Assembly: GCA_013396915.1 (NCBI GenBank)
Contig: VWZL01005123.1
Span: forward strand, 63,965-127,964
DNA from: Stercorarius parasiticus
Lineage: Eukaryota; Chordata; Aves; Charadriiformes; Stercorariidae
DNA: 64,000 bases
Reading direction: 5' to 3'
Part shown: positions 22,981-35,135 of the stretch, piece by piece
How the letters are laid out: every line of letters begins with the position of its first letter
Numbering within the stretch: the first letter of the stretch is position 1
Program-made: the position numbers and the translations under genes
The notes under the pieces: model-generated
The model's input: the letters and a program-made list of their open reading frames with translations, nothing else
Database searches by the model: none
What the model was told of the DNA's origin: nothing

Positions 22981-25900
22981 CCACAGGTGATAATTATCTA
23001 CCTGTCTCTGTCCTGTGAGAGTTAAAAAGCTTATCACCTCTCTCTCTTCTTCCACGTCATCCTCCCCAACCTCTGCTCCATAGGTAAAAGCCATCTCATC
23101 TTTCAAGTTATTCTAATTTTCTTAATCATCTAATCCACTTAAATTTAGAGTCATTGTTCTCAACAGCAATGGTGCATTTCTATTTAAGACCTGGATGCAC
23201 ATCTATTTCTGGAAATATTTCCTTTCAACTGGTAAATGTTATTACTTTTTGGCTCTTGCACTATTTTTAAAGCAATATTTTCAAATACATTTTGACTATT
23301 TAATGCCTGCCTTATTTTGATTTTTTCATCTGCATTTGTTTTGCTATAACAGGTGTAAGCATAAAAATCAATATAAAGAAAAGGTAGGGCATTTTATTTC
23401 ATTGTTACTTCAGTCTCCTCCATAAAGTAATTTTGCTGATGTCCCACTCTTCTCCCCATAGAACATTTAAACATTAAAGGCAACTGCTTGGTACTCTGTC
23501 GGTGAGACTGATATTGTCAAGTTTGCTGATTGGGTAAAAACAGAAATATGAAATAAAATTACCAATTAACACTTGAAAAAATGTTTAGTAAGGCAGAAAA
23601 ATTAAGCAGCTATAAGTAGGGGTGAAGTACGTGTGAGAAAAGTATCATTTTTCCCTGAGTTTCACTAGTTATGGTAACTGCAGAAATAAATAGAAAAGAC
23701 CAAAGAGTTTTATTAACACACCAAATAGATAAGTTATTTCAATAGCTTTTTTGCTTGGATGAAGTATGAGTAGTGTCCTTAAAAGTATGGTACACTAGGC
23801 AGTGGCTTGATATTTTGAGATTCACAGTGAATTAATGAAATTAATTTTTAAATCTAGAAACTATTTAGAATTATTTCCCATAATTAAACAACCACCAAAA
23901 AAAGGTTTATCCAGAATCACTCACTATGTATATTTTTTAAGTGACTAGGTTTTTTTGAGTTGTCAAAGGCAAGGTAAGAGTCAAATTTACTTTATAAAGC
24001 AATTTATTATCCAATGTGCAAGCTTTGTCATAGCAAATATTACAGGTAAGAGGTACCACAATGTATGTGAGCTTTATGGGTTATTGTTTTGTTTTTAAGA
24101 CTGGTAGTTTTGTGAATTTTTGGTAAGATTAAGAAGGTATGGAAGAAAAACAAAGAAAAAAAGAGTTTTAGTTCTATTGAATAGCTTAAAGGGGTCATAT
24201 TCATCAAATTGTTTCTCATTAATATGTAATATTAAAAATATTTCTCTGAGTCCTAACAGCATATCCTACTTGAAGTCATCATTAACTTCTTTGTAAATTG
24301 TCTTAGGTCATTAAAATCCTGGCAAAGCAGCACTTTGCACTTAAATTTTCTCATCAGTTTAGGTAGCTGATCTGTTTAGAAAGAATAAAAAATTTTAAGT
24401 TTTAAATCAACAGGTATAATGGTATTAAAATATGCACTGTAATTCTGAATGTGCACCAAGATTATTGTTTTATTATGCAAATTAATTTATAACTTTCTTT
24501 ATTATCTTGAGATGTACTTGGAGCTTGATTTAAAAGCTGATATTAAAATGAAATATGTTCGTTGAAGCATATCAAGGACATCTAACTGAAAGTTATACTA
24601 TTTTATTACCATTGGTGACAATATCTTCCTGATGTTTCAATACTAATCCCATTAATTTTCAAACTAACTGTCTAAGGAAAATTTAATATGGATCATTGTT
24701 ACACAGGTATGACGACACATCGAGGAAGCTGTTATTCTACTGATTTCACATTCCTCACTGAGATGGGAAAAAGAAGAAATATATATTTTTTTTTAACTTT
24801 TTCATTGAAGATGTTAGCCTTATTATACATCTATTATTATAATATGTATGCATTATCCTTCCAAGTTTTAAATCTATACTGCTAGGAAGCCTCGTGTGAA
24901 GAAAAGGTCATTTAAGCTTTTTAAGACCCAGTGATCACACTTGGTGAATGCTCTAATTTATACTGTGCTGTCTACGAGTCAAGGATGTCTTATAATGTAC
25001 TAAGGACAAAGAACCTTAATCACTCATGGAAATCCATACAACGACAAATATCTACGAGTCTTTAAGTATATGCATTCTCCTCCTGAGTAAAGAACACTGT
25101 CCTCTAAAAGCAAAAATCTTACACAACCCCATTGATTTTAAAAATGAAAATACTCATCATGTGCTACGCCAATTGCATCATGCAAATGCTGTGCCATTTA
25201 ATAAGTATTGGGAATATTTTAAAAAATTAGAGTATAATTCAGAATTTTGTGAGTTGAGCACACGCTTTTTTCAATTGGTATTTGTGTGAAAATAGTATTT
25301 TTTTTTAAGTTGTAACATCTGTGGATCTGGGTATTAGAATCTCCTTTATGACTTCATCTGCATCTGTACATGATTCGAAAGACCTGTGGATTACAGAGTT
25401 AAATGTAAATTAGGTAACATGAACTTTAGGCCTAATCTATATACTTGTGGTAATTTCATCCCAAGTAATATAACTACTGTCATTATCCCCAGTAAAATAT
25501 AGATTCTGTACTGTTCCTCCCACAGTAGTCTTCGGTATCTAATCATTTCACATAGACAAAGCACTTTGAAATCTTTATGAAACAAATGTAGATAAGAAAT
25601 AGCTAATTGTTTCATTTCCTATGTTTTATGTAAGCCTATGAACAATTCTTCAATTTTCATATAAAAAATAAAAAAGTCACTGAGAAACATATTCCTTATT
25701 CTTTGTCCATCTACAAAACTAGCAGACTGAAAGCTACTGGGATTTAATCACAGAAATAATAAGGCTTGGCTCTAAATGATCAATCCATTAGTACCTATGT
25801 CAACAAGAACTTTTATATTCATTTGAATATGGGATTGTTTAAACTCACAGTTTGCCATCAAAAATGACAAATATGGGGAATCCTTTCCTGGAACTGATTT

Positions 25901-28100
25901 TTTTTTTAAGACAGCTGATGGGGTCGTAGGGCTTAAATACACTAGTGCAAAATGAAAATATTAACTCAGATTGTGCTCTTCTTGAAGAGGCCGGCCATTG
26001 TAACATTTGCATGTATTTGTTAAATAGACTTTTTAATAGATCAATTTACTTGGATATTTCTAAACTTAAACCAAATAGGAATTTGTTTCAGTAAAAAGAA
26101 CATAGTGTTGAGATTTTGCATGCGTTCAGTGAAAATACAACATGTACATACAATGGGATACCAAAAGTTGAAATTAAAAACATCATGAAAATTTAAGACA
26201 GACTTCTCTAAAGTAATTGATTGTTGTCTGGTGTTTCTTTAAATATTAAATCTTTGCCCTCCTCACTAAAAGACAATTTGGTCTTGTAATTTTGCCTCCA
26301 CCTACCCCTATGACATCCTTCATAAAAGACTTTAAAGTACAATAGGTGTTATACATATATCATTCTGGTTAGGAACCAAATGTAGACATGAAATCTGTTC
26401 AATAACTGTGCAACATACAGGCTTAAAAGCCCATTCAGACATTATCATCCAACTTAGCTGTTAGAATGTTTGTAACTAAACATTCTAAACATGTAAGAAT
26501 TATAACAACAAAGCACAAAATTATTTAGTAAAATCATTATTCTTCATACTGTAGTTTGTTTTCAATATAAATTTTTCTTAGTATCTCCAATATAACACCA
26601 TTTTTGTCATCTAATAAAATAACAATAATCCTCCATCTTTTATAGAACTTAAATTATATAAAGTAATAAGCTTGCCATTTCTGATTGATACAGCAGAATA
26701 TATTTCTGTGTCAAAAGCCAGATATATTAGTTGTGTTAATGAAACTGTATGAATAATAGTTCTATGATGTAATTTACTCCATAAAATAATGAAAAACTTT
26801 AAAATACGACAAAAATAAACCAACCATCAGTATTTTCCCATCAAAAAGATTGGAAGTATATATTTTTTAAAGGGATAGAACATTCTTACACTAAATGACT
26901 GCTCATGAGGAAATTCACTGCTGTGTCAAAGTCCAGGTCCTGAGTGTTAAAGTGTAGTTAATGTAATGTGTATGAATTTTTAACTTACAATTAGAAAAGT
27001 GCAATAATGTTGATTCATTATGGTATATCAGAGGTACTGATCTAAAAAAAAAAGTGTTTGGTTTTTTTTAATTAAGGAAAATACAATTTCAGTGTAATAG
27101 ACTGGAATATTTTAATTGTTGTACTGAATACACTGTAAAGAAATTTTAACTGTGTCATTACACAATAGCAAATAGATCCTCTCTCTTCTTCTGTTTTTTC
27201 CATCTCTCTTTCCTGCTTTCTTTGCTCTATCACTAGCTGCTTTTTGACTACTCCAGTTATTTTCATTAACTTCTATTTACAGCTTTTTTCCTTTTGTAGA
27301 GAAAACCTTTTCTCTTTTTGTGCATCTAATAACCTTCCTTTCTCTCCTTCAAACTTCAATGCTTGCCAATTTTGACCAGTTCAAGACTTCTTAGACCATT
27401 ATCAGGGTAAACTGTAAAAAAGTTGAAATATGCCTTTCAGAGGAGACTATGGGGGGTTTTTTGAGATGTAAATATTCAGCATATACTAACAAAATTCAAT
27501 CTGCACCTGAACATTGAAAGAGGTCTAAAAGCTAACCAAAAGCTGTTCACTCTGTAAAGGTCATTTTGCATAAACACTCATCACATGTAGGAGGAATATC
27601 TGTTGAGCATATTTGAAGAAACTGGTAATGTTTTCCATCAAAACTGAAAACTATAAATGGCCACTTTCTGGGAATATTATTTCAATTTTATAAATTTCAT
27701 GCATAGATCATGAGCAAAACATGGATCCAAATTTAAAAGAAATGCTTAAGGCACAGGACAACTGCACATGCAAATCAATGCCGGTAACTAGATGAATTCA
27801 TAGGACACGGCTAGCATAGAACTATCCTTTAAGGACATAGCACATTTTGTTACATACATTTGTGCATCCTGAGAGACATATTAGTCCAGCAAAGTCACAT
27901 GCATAGCATCTATCTCCTGAATAGCAGGTCCTTTTCTTTTCATCTTAATTGTACCATTATGTTACTAATCAGGCTTCCTGAAGCTGAACACGCCTTGAAG
28001 TGCTGATACCATGAGAATGATGGCTTTTTAAAGATATTAAAGATATCTCTACGGATAGTTACAAGAGGTAGTGATCTACTATTATGAGATCATCTAAAGA
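22981..28100. other. Long unique A+T-rich stretch
   Basis: About 5 kb of strongly A+T-rich DNA without recognisable genes or mobile elements. It includes a perfect POU octamer ATGCAAAT at 24475 with a nearby ATTGTT (SOX-type) motif at 24464, described as a finding. Open frames reach 87 codons and look accidental. Confidence 0.5.
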
Positions 28101-28167
28101 AAATTATTAAGATTACACATAATTTTCCACTTACAAAAGTATTTTCTTGTTTGGATAGATTCTTAAA

Positions 28168-28215
28168 ACTCTGTATAAGCTTAAGCCCATCACTCTGTAT
28201 AAGCTTAAGCCCATC
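28168..28215. repeat. 24-bp exact tandem duplication
   Basis: Two exact head-to-tail copies of a 24-base unit beginning 'actctgtataagcttaagcc'. The unit itself contains the palindromic-like 'aagctt'. The lack of divergence suggests a recent slippage duplication or a read/assembly artefact. Confidence 0.95.
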
Positions 28216-29245
28216 AACACTGCATCTGATTCTAATTTACCAGAGTCCTCTAAGTGCCCTCATATGCGTTTAAGGGTATGACAAAAAGAAATCCCTTCCC
28301 ACACAATGTTCATAATTGTCATAATGATGGGAAGGAGGAATATGATGACTTTAATGTCTTTACCTAGGGTGAAATATAGGCTGCCAGGCTTTCTTTATTA
28401 TCTTACTGATGTTACATTTTTTTCCTCTAAAGGAGTGACTAAGAATACCAAGAGTAGTCTTGCTATGTCAAAAAATGGTCATGTAATTAACATGTTTCTA
28501 TAAAATTGGAAGCTATCACAGATGAAACTTCCATTTTCAGTTTATATAAGTGAGCGATAAGCATGGCTGAGGTGTGTGTCACTTGTTCCTGAATTTCACT
28601 TTCCTGTAACAACCTAAAAGTTAACAGAAATAAATATCAGAATTAGTTTTATCTGAGTCTTAATTTTCTGTTAGCACGTTCATTATAGCCTTTAGATAAT
28701 TCTTGTATGATGTCAGATTGATGCTACAAATGAAGGATGTCCGCTTCTGAATATAGTCACCATAAGTTCTTTTGTTGTTTTTTGTGAGAAGAGATACTAA
28801 GGCTCTCTTCCAGCCTTCAGGTTTTGTTCTTCTTTTCTCAGAAAGCAGAGTGACACTTCAAGCAAGGCATGTGGTGTTCAAACAACTCATCAAGTTCACC
28901 CTAAGAGCAAATCAACAAACAGTATAAGGGCTGCTCCAAAAGTCTGAGAAGTACACCTGACTCCTACAGTGCTGCATAACATTAGAAGAACAAAAATATC
29001 TGATTTTTAAAACCCTAGGTCCATAACGAATATTTAGGCATTTGTATCCAGTCAAAAAAACCCAGAGGATTTATGCTGGCCTGGAATTACATCTTTACCT
29101 CCCATGCCGTAGATCTGCCCATGTCTTCGTTCTGATGGATTTGTCTTTTATTTCTTGCTTTTAAAGGTTTTTTTGCCATTGCAACAAAGAAATCTGTAGG
29201 AAATCTATTTCCAAAGAAGAACATCTTTTAATTCAGGAAAGAATA

Positions 29246-29286
29246 CTTTTTCTTTTTTCTTCCCCCCTCCCCGCCCCCCCCCCCCC
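29246..29286 (+). repeat. Pyrimidine/C-rich tract
   Basis: C/T-only sequence except for one G at 29273, ending in a run of 13 C. The complementary strand has G runs of 13, 4 and 6. Confidence 0.92.
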
Positions 29287-31237
29287 AAGTTACCTATGAA
29301 TAGCAAGAGTAAATACTCATCACCTAAAGTAATTCTAGTACCATATTACCATGGGTCTAAAAAGAGCTTCTGACAGTGCATTTTTTTAGATACTCTAAAT
29401 TATTTGGGGCGAAATTGGGAAATATTCCAATTCCAATGCCCTACAGTTCTTTGCTGTTCAGAATGTATATACTTCATCCAGTGTACTAAATGCCCTCATG
29501 GAAAATATAGAGATGAAATTTTGAATGACCACATATCATAACGAACCCAAACTGAGAACTGGAAAAGGCTAGAAACACACTTTCCAGTTGGGAAATATAT
29601 CTTGCCAAACAGTGAGTCAGTTACCCCATTCATTACCTCACATTTGTGATAATCAAGACTTAAAAACCTATTCCAAAGGCAAACTTCATAATTAAAATTC
29701 ATACTTATACCATCTACAAAAGAATACAGCCTCTATAGAGATATGAATTTATAGCAGAATATATTTTCCTCCCGCCACTCATGACTCACAATCTAGCGAT
29801 CACAACTCTCTCTCCCCGGAGAAAGTTTCTATCAATCACCCTTCACTGCCCTCATATTAAACTCACATCAACTCTCATGTATGCCTTAGATACCAAATCC
29901 CTTTTTCTCAGCAGTCTAACCATCATGTACCCAATTAAGGTCAGAACAGTTATTCTTGACTTGTGTTTAGTTTTGAAGTTTTCTGCTTCAGTTTCAAACC
30001 AGAAGATCTGGTATGTCCAAAAACCTTTCTAACCTTTTCTAACTATAATAACAGCTCTAATAAGAGAGATTACTTTTATCAAAGCCTTCCTTGTCTAGAA
30101 CAGTTGTGCCAGTACATTTTCATTACCTGTATGTGAATGTGTGGGTGCTTGGCTATATTTCTTAGTCTGAAAAAACTATCAGATATTTTGTGGTAGTTAT
30201 TCTGCTTAGATCAATCATAAACACAAGAAATTATGATTTGCATGTCATCAAAGTGCTCAGAAAATATTTTATTGTACAATTTTTGGGCAACTGCCTGACA
30301 TGGGAACATGGAATATAGATAAAGTTTTCAAGGATACATTTCATTTGAAGTATTTTCTGCAGTAATTTTAGACATTTAGGGTGCTTTGAAATTCGACAGC
30401 CATAACATGTATACAGGCTAAAAATAATAGAGAAGCATAGATATTTATACACAAGAAAACAGAAATTATGACTTTCTATTAACCTATGGATCATATCTTT
30501 TCTTGCATTTCTATTAATAAGAGAAAAAGCTGCTACTTGTTTTAAACAATCATAATATTTGAAAATATGACATACAGTAGAAAAACAAAGTTTTACTTCA
30601 TTAACCTTTAAACATATAGTTTAAAATAATACAGGAAAATATAACTGAAATTTACACAAACATGTACTATTTGTACAATTAATTCATTGTGTACTAACTA
30701 TTTGATTTCCTATCAACTATTGATTTCTTACCCTCCAAGAAGTGTGAAAGATCTAAACAGGTCAAGTCCACCATTATTCGGATAAGTCCTAATTTCTCTT
30801 TCATTCCCAAATGAAACATGATATTATTGAATATTTTTTACTATTGCCTCTAATACTGTTTCTGTTCTGTATTGTGTATTAAATTCAATGCAGACATATA
30901 TGATTTTCATATTTCAATAAACTTCTCATTTTCTATTCCAACATGCAATAATAGGTAGAGCTTGGCATCGCACATTAATCATAGTACTTGTGTGACAGGC
31001 AACTAAAGATCTAAATCACATGGAAAATTTGAACAAATGTCATAACTTTGCCCAAGATTTTACTTTTTTTAATAATCAGGCATTTTGTGCCATATAAAAG
31101 TATGCAAAGTTAAATTTTATTTCAGAGGTCAGTGTTTATGCTTTTTATGGATTAATACTATGTAAGAAATTTTGGACTGCAATGAGAAATGTTCAGTTTC
31201 CCCAAGACTAGCTATCTTCAACCAATAGTTTTGAGCC

Positions 31238-31273
31238 TATATCTATATCTATCTATCTATATATATATATATT
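31238..31273. repeat. TATC/TA microsatellite
   Basis: 'tatatctatatctatctatc' followed by an alternating TA run of about 14 bases. Confidence 0.95.
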
Positions 31274-32939
31274 CGTTATCACAACTGGTACAATGAATTC
31301 ACTATGTTTTTGCATAGTACTTCTATTTCCAGTATGAGCTCTGTTAAATATATTAACATTAATATAAAAGATAAATCAGACATATTTTGTTTGTCTATTG
31401 CATGCTGTATTTCCTAAATACTTAAAAATGATGTTCTGTATAGCAGCTGTTATATATATTCTTCCTAATTATTATGAAAAACCTCAAATTTAAGCATTAT
31501 TTGAATAGAATAGAGAAGATTTGTTCTTATGAGCTGAAAGCTATTATTGCAGAAAAGATCCAAGTTTTGACATTCAGTGGTGGAGGAATTTTGCCAAAAC
31601 AGGAGGGAGAAGAGGAAGAATAGTTTTCTCTGAGGTACTTAATCTGCATATAGATAAGCTTCTTCACTTTGTGAATCATAGATATCAATCATTCATGTTC
31701 ATCAGTGTCTCATACATATTCATTAGAACAAACTGTTATGCATGATTAAACTGTTATAAAATGACAATACTGTGTTTTGTTTTTATCTCAGTTGTCTGTG
31801 TACTGAAAACTCCACTGGCTGTTTCCATCTCATAATCTGACAACACTTTCTGCTATCTACAAAGAACAAAAACTCCATATGAGATTGCATGGATTTACAC
31901 TCTGCATTCAAACTACTTAGCACTTTTTAAGCAGTTATAAATGGATCCTGAAGGTTTTCTATTTTCTGAGCAAAGATTTCAGCAGTGTTCAAAGGCAAGT
32001 TCCAATCTTTTAGGGATTAACTAGAAATAAGTGCATTTAATGTGTTCATTTACATGCAGGTAGTGGGAAGAATTTTGCTGTATGGGAAAATGCAAGTGCA
32101 TTTTCATATTTTCCCTAAATACGTTTTGTGATTTTGTAGCTGTTCTTGCGCTTTCTGAGCTTCCATTTAGACCCACAGCTTCTGTGACACTAGGTTTGTT
32201 AAAAGACTGTGAGGAAAAAAAAAGGTGCCTGTCTTGCCCAAACTCTTATATTCTTGGACCCTGATCTGTAATTTCTTTCTGCAGTCGGTTGTGTAGAATA
32301 TGAAGCTTTACTGATTTTACTAGAAGTACAGCTAGGAAAGACAAGCCTAAAAATACACGGACAGGTTTATGAAGCATTCAGAATATATTATCTCCTGGAA
32401 GATCTGGAAGATTAAAAAGCATTTGTTTAGTGCTTAGATTTTCTCTGTAAGACTGTTTCTTCAAATGATCAGGATGCTTTGGTTGTTATCTGAAAAAAGT
32501 AAGCACTTCAGCTTTTGGCCTGGAGGCAAATGTTTTACACAGCCTGTCTGCTTCAGATATTCTCAAAAATTGATAATCTCAATGAAATAAGAAGTGAAAA
32601 GTAGGTTTTTTATTATTTCACTTAAGTGAATGAAGAATGCATCAATGAGTGACTAGTATTTTCTTGAGAAAACAATGCTTCCCATTTTTTGCTATTCTAA
32701 TTCCATTATAATGTCCATTTTTCATCTAACAATGATGACAATTTGCTCAGTGAGATAGAGAGACTAAAGAGTATGTTCTGCAATAAATTGAATTTTTAAA
32801 TTGAGATTTATTTTTTTTAATATTCCAGTATTAAATTAGAAAAATATGCCTTTCTCTGAATTTCTAACCTGTGAAACTGGAATGCAAGTGGAAAAAATAA
32901 ACATATAGAAGACTGGAAAAATACTATGGCAAAACAGTT

Positions 32940-34440
32940 GTTTTGTACAATGAAGGTCAAGGATCTTGTGACAATAGTCCATCAGGTGTTCGACCCATAA
33001 CCACATCTGGCTAGTATTTGAATTTTCTAGTCTGCCAAAGGAATCATAGCCAGGACTTAGCTAGCCCTATGGTTTGAAAGCTTTTTCTGATATGTAATCT
33101 AAATTTCCTTAACTATAAGGCCGTAGTTCTTTGAACCATCAGTTGAGCACAATAGGAACAGATTGTGACCTAGAAAGAAGAGCCTTGATTCATTCTCTCT
33201 AGACTTAACTAATTTAAGTCCTACAAGCTTTCCTNNNNNNNNNNAGTCCTACAAGCTTTCCTTAAGTCTGTTCTAATAGATATATAATAATTTATAATAA
33301 TTTTTCTCACTTTATTCTGGACCTTCTCAGAAAGATGATACCTCAAGCTGGTCACAGTATTCCAGTTCCATTTTTACTTGTGAAAAACAATATTTTAAGA
33401 TTTACAAGTTTACAAATGAGGGGCATTTCTATATATCCTAGTATCTTGTTTGTCTTCCTCATAACAGTATGGTACTGTTGTTTCATATTCAACTTTAACT
33501 CTACTATGACCTGCAAGTAATTTTCAGCAAACATGGTACCAGTCATCCTCAATCCTTTCATTTATGTAAATTTTTATATTAAGTGTAGGAAACTGAATCT
33601 CACTCTAATTATATTTTCTGTTATTTTTCCAAGGCATGGATATTTCTTTAAAGACTATCCCTGTCTGCCACTAGGCCTACATGGATTTACTGTCATCTGC
33701 AGATTTAATATGCATACTAATAAATCATCAAAAAAGTCCACCTTCTATGTTCTCCCAGTTTGTCAGAAAAAAAACCCCAATACCTATTTTGAACTTATTT
33801 TTTAAATTTATATCTAGTCAGTAGTAGCTTCAAATAGTCCATGTGCCTCTAATACACTTATGCACTCTTGTGAGATATAGTTTCAAAAGTGTTTCTGTGG
33901 AGACTCTATATATGACTAAATATATCAATATATGTGATATCATTGTACTGTCCTATCCATAAAGCCTTTTATCCTCTTATAAAAAGAAATAAATTTTCTT
34001 TGAAATTATTTGTCCATCACATATTTCTTTGTTGCCTTCTAGATGTCTCTAAATTATTTCTTTCACTACTGAGAAAATTATATTTAAGGTTATAGATTTA
34101 CAGCTTTCTAGGTTTTAAGGTCAAACACTGTATCTGTGCTTTTCCAGAGACTTGATCCTTAGCTTTCCTCATCATTTTCTCAAAGATAACAGTACATGGC
34201 TTTAAACTTAACCCAGGCACTTCATCTCCCTAAATACTCTAAGTTAAATTTCACAGAGCCCACTAGATATCAAAAACTGTATTTGGACAGCTTCTAACCT
34301 GTTGCTCTAGCCTGGCCTAATGTCTTCTATGTTAATTTAGGACATGAATTATGTTTGCCCACTTTTCCATCACTTTTTTTATATAATGGAGACTGAAGCA
34401 AAATGGAATTCAACACTTCAGCCTTTTGGATTAACAATCT
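32940..34440 (-). mobile_element. Very old CR1/L3-like LINE, - strand
   Basis: A long, highly diverged CR1-clade LINE in reverse orientation. The order of landmarks is right. 'ttgaaagctttttctgatat' and 'gtaatctaaatttccttaac' match the 'aaaagtttttcctaatatcc' region. 'ctctctagacttaacta' matches 'tctccagactaaacaa'. 'ggaccttctcagaaa', then 'ctggtcacagtattccag' matches 'actggacacagtactccag'. 'tactgtcatctgcagattta' near 33690 is the well-known 'gtcatctgcaaactt' block. 'gagactgaagcaaa ... cacttcagccttttgga' near 34388-34430 matches a sequence far upstream in ORF2. It therefore spans about 1.5 kb of ORF2, with no open frame and A+T-drift. The boundaries are approximate, and a 10-N gap lies inside. 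Confidence 0.7.
33217..33262. other. 10-N assembly gap flanked by a duplicated 18-mer
   Basis: N occupies 33235-33244. The 18 bases 'agtcctacaagctttcct' occur immediately before (33217-33234) and immediately after (33245-33262) the gap. This is the pattern left when overlapping contig ends are joined without merging. Confidence 0.95.
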
Positions 34441-35085
34441 AAGAGTTGTGTCTGTACCCCTGCTGGCACAATGCTATAACTTAATGTTTTTTTTATCTAT
34501 GTTATATTTAGGGGAAAAAGTATATTTGGGGGGAAATGTTGCTAGTTGGTGTGGCTTTATTTGTTCACAATATATTTGAAACAAATTTGAAACAAAAGCT
34601 ATCTAATATTACTATGTAGGAGCCTAGCACAGCAGTTGAGTGAACTTTAAAGAAGTTTGAAATACAGTTGCATCTGGGTATTTTCTCTTGAGGAGTAATT
34701 TTAGTCTTCTGTCCATCAATCCATTTCAATTTCCCTTCAGTTAAACCCAGTAAAATCTTTCTGTGCAAAGACACTCAATGAGTCTACTTAGTTGCTTCTT
34801 AACCTCTGCCTGGTTGCAGCAAAGTGACTCAAAGATCATGAAATATTGTGTTTATAGTGGTTTGGCTTCTTTCCTTGAAAGGGTGATCCACAGAATCCAT
34901 CCATATTATCAAGACATTTCCTATTTACAGCAGTCTGCCCATAAAGCAGAGTTCTGTCTGCACATAAGAAGGTCCCATCCTTTTGGGATTCAAAGACTAG
35001 TCTTACTCCAGAAGTGAGATGCATAACCGTGAAAATCTCTGAAAAAGAGCAGGAAGTATTGATGTTATGATCTCTTAAGAAGATT

Positions 35086-35135
35086 AAAAAAAAAAAAAGG
35101 GAAAAAAAAGGAAAAAAGAAAGGGGGGGAAAAAAG
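35086..35135 (+). repeat. Homopurine tract (50 nt)
   Basis: Uninterrupted A/G sequence with A runs of 12 and 8 and a G run of 7. It is a low-complexity tract that could form triplex structure in principle. Confidence 0.92.

Larger units (their letters stand above)
28101..32939. other. Long unique A+T-rich stretch with simple repeats
   Basis: About 4.8 kb with no supported gene. It holds a 24-bp tandem duplication (28168-28215), a C-rich pyrimidine tract (29246-29286), a TATC/TA microsatellite (31238-31273), and a 17-base mariner-like terminus at 28927-28943 with no partner terminus found. Open frames up to 87 codons show no recognisable family. Confidence 0.5.

Noticed and set aside
32988..33005. 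'ggtgttcgacccataacc' as a tRNA T-loop
   Set aside because: No acceptor stem or A-box in the expected position, and the sequence fits the old CR1 context.
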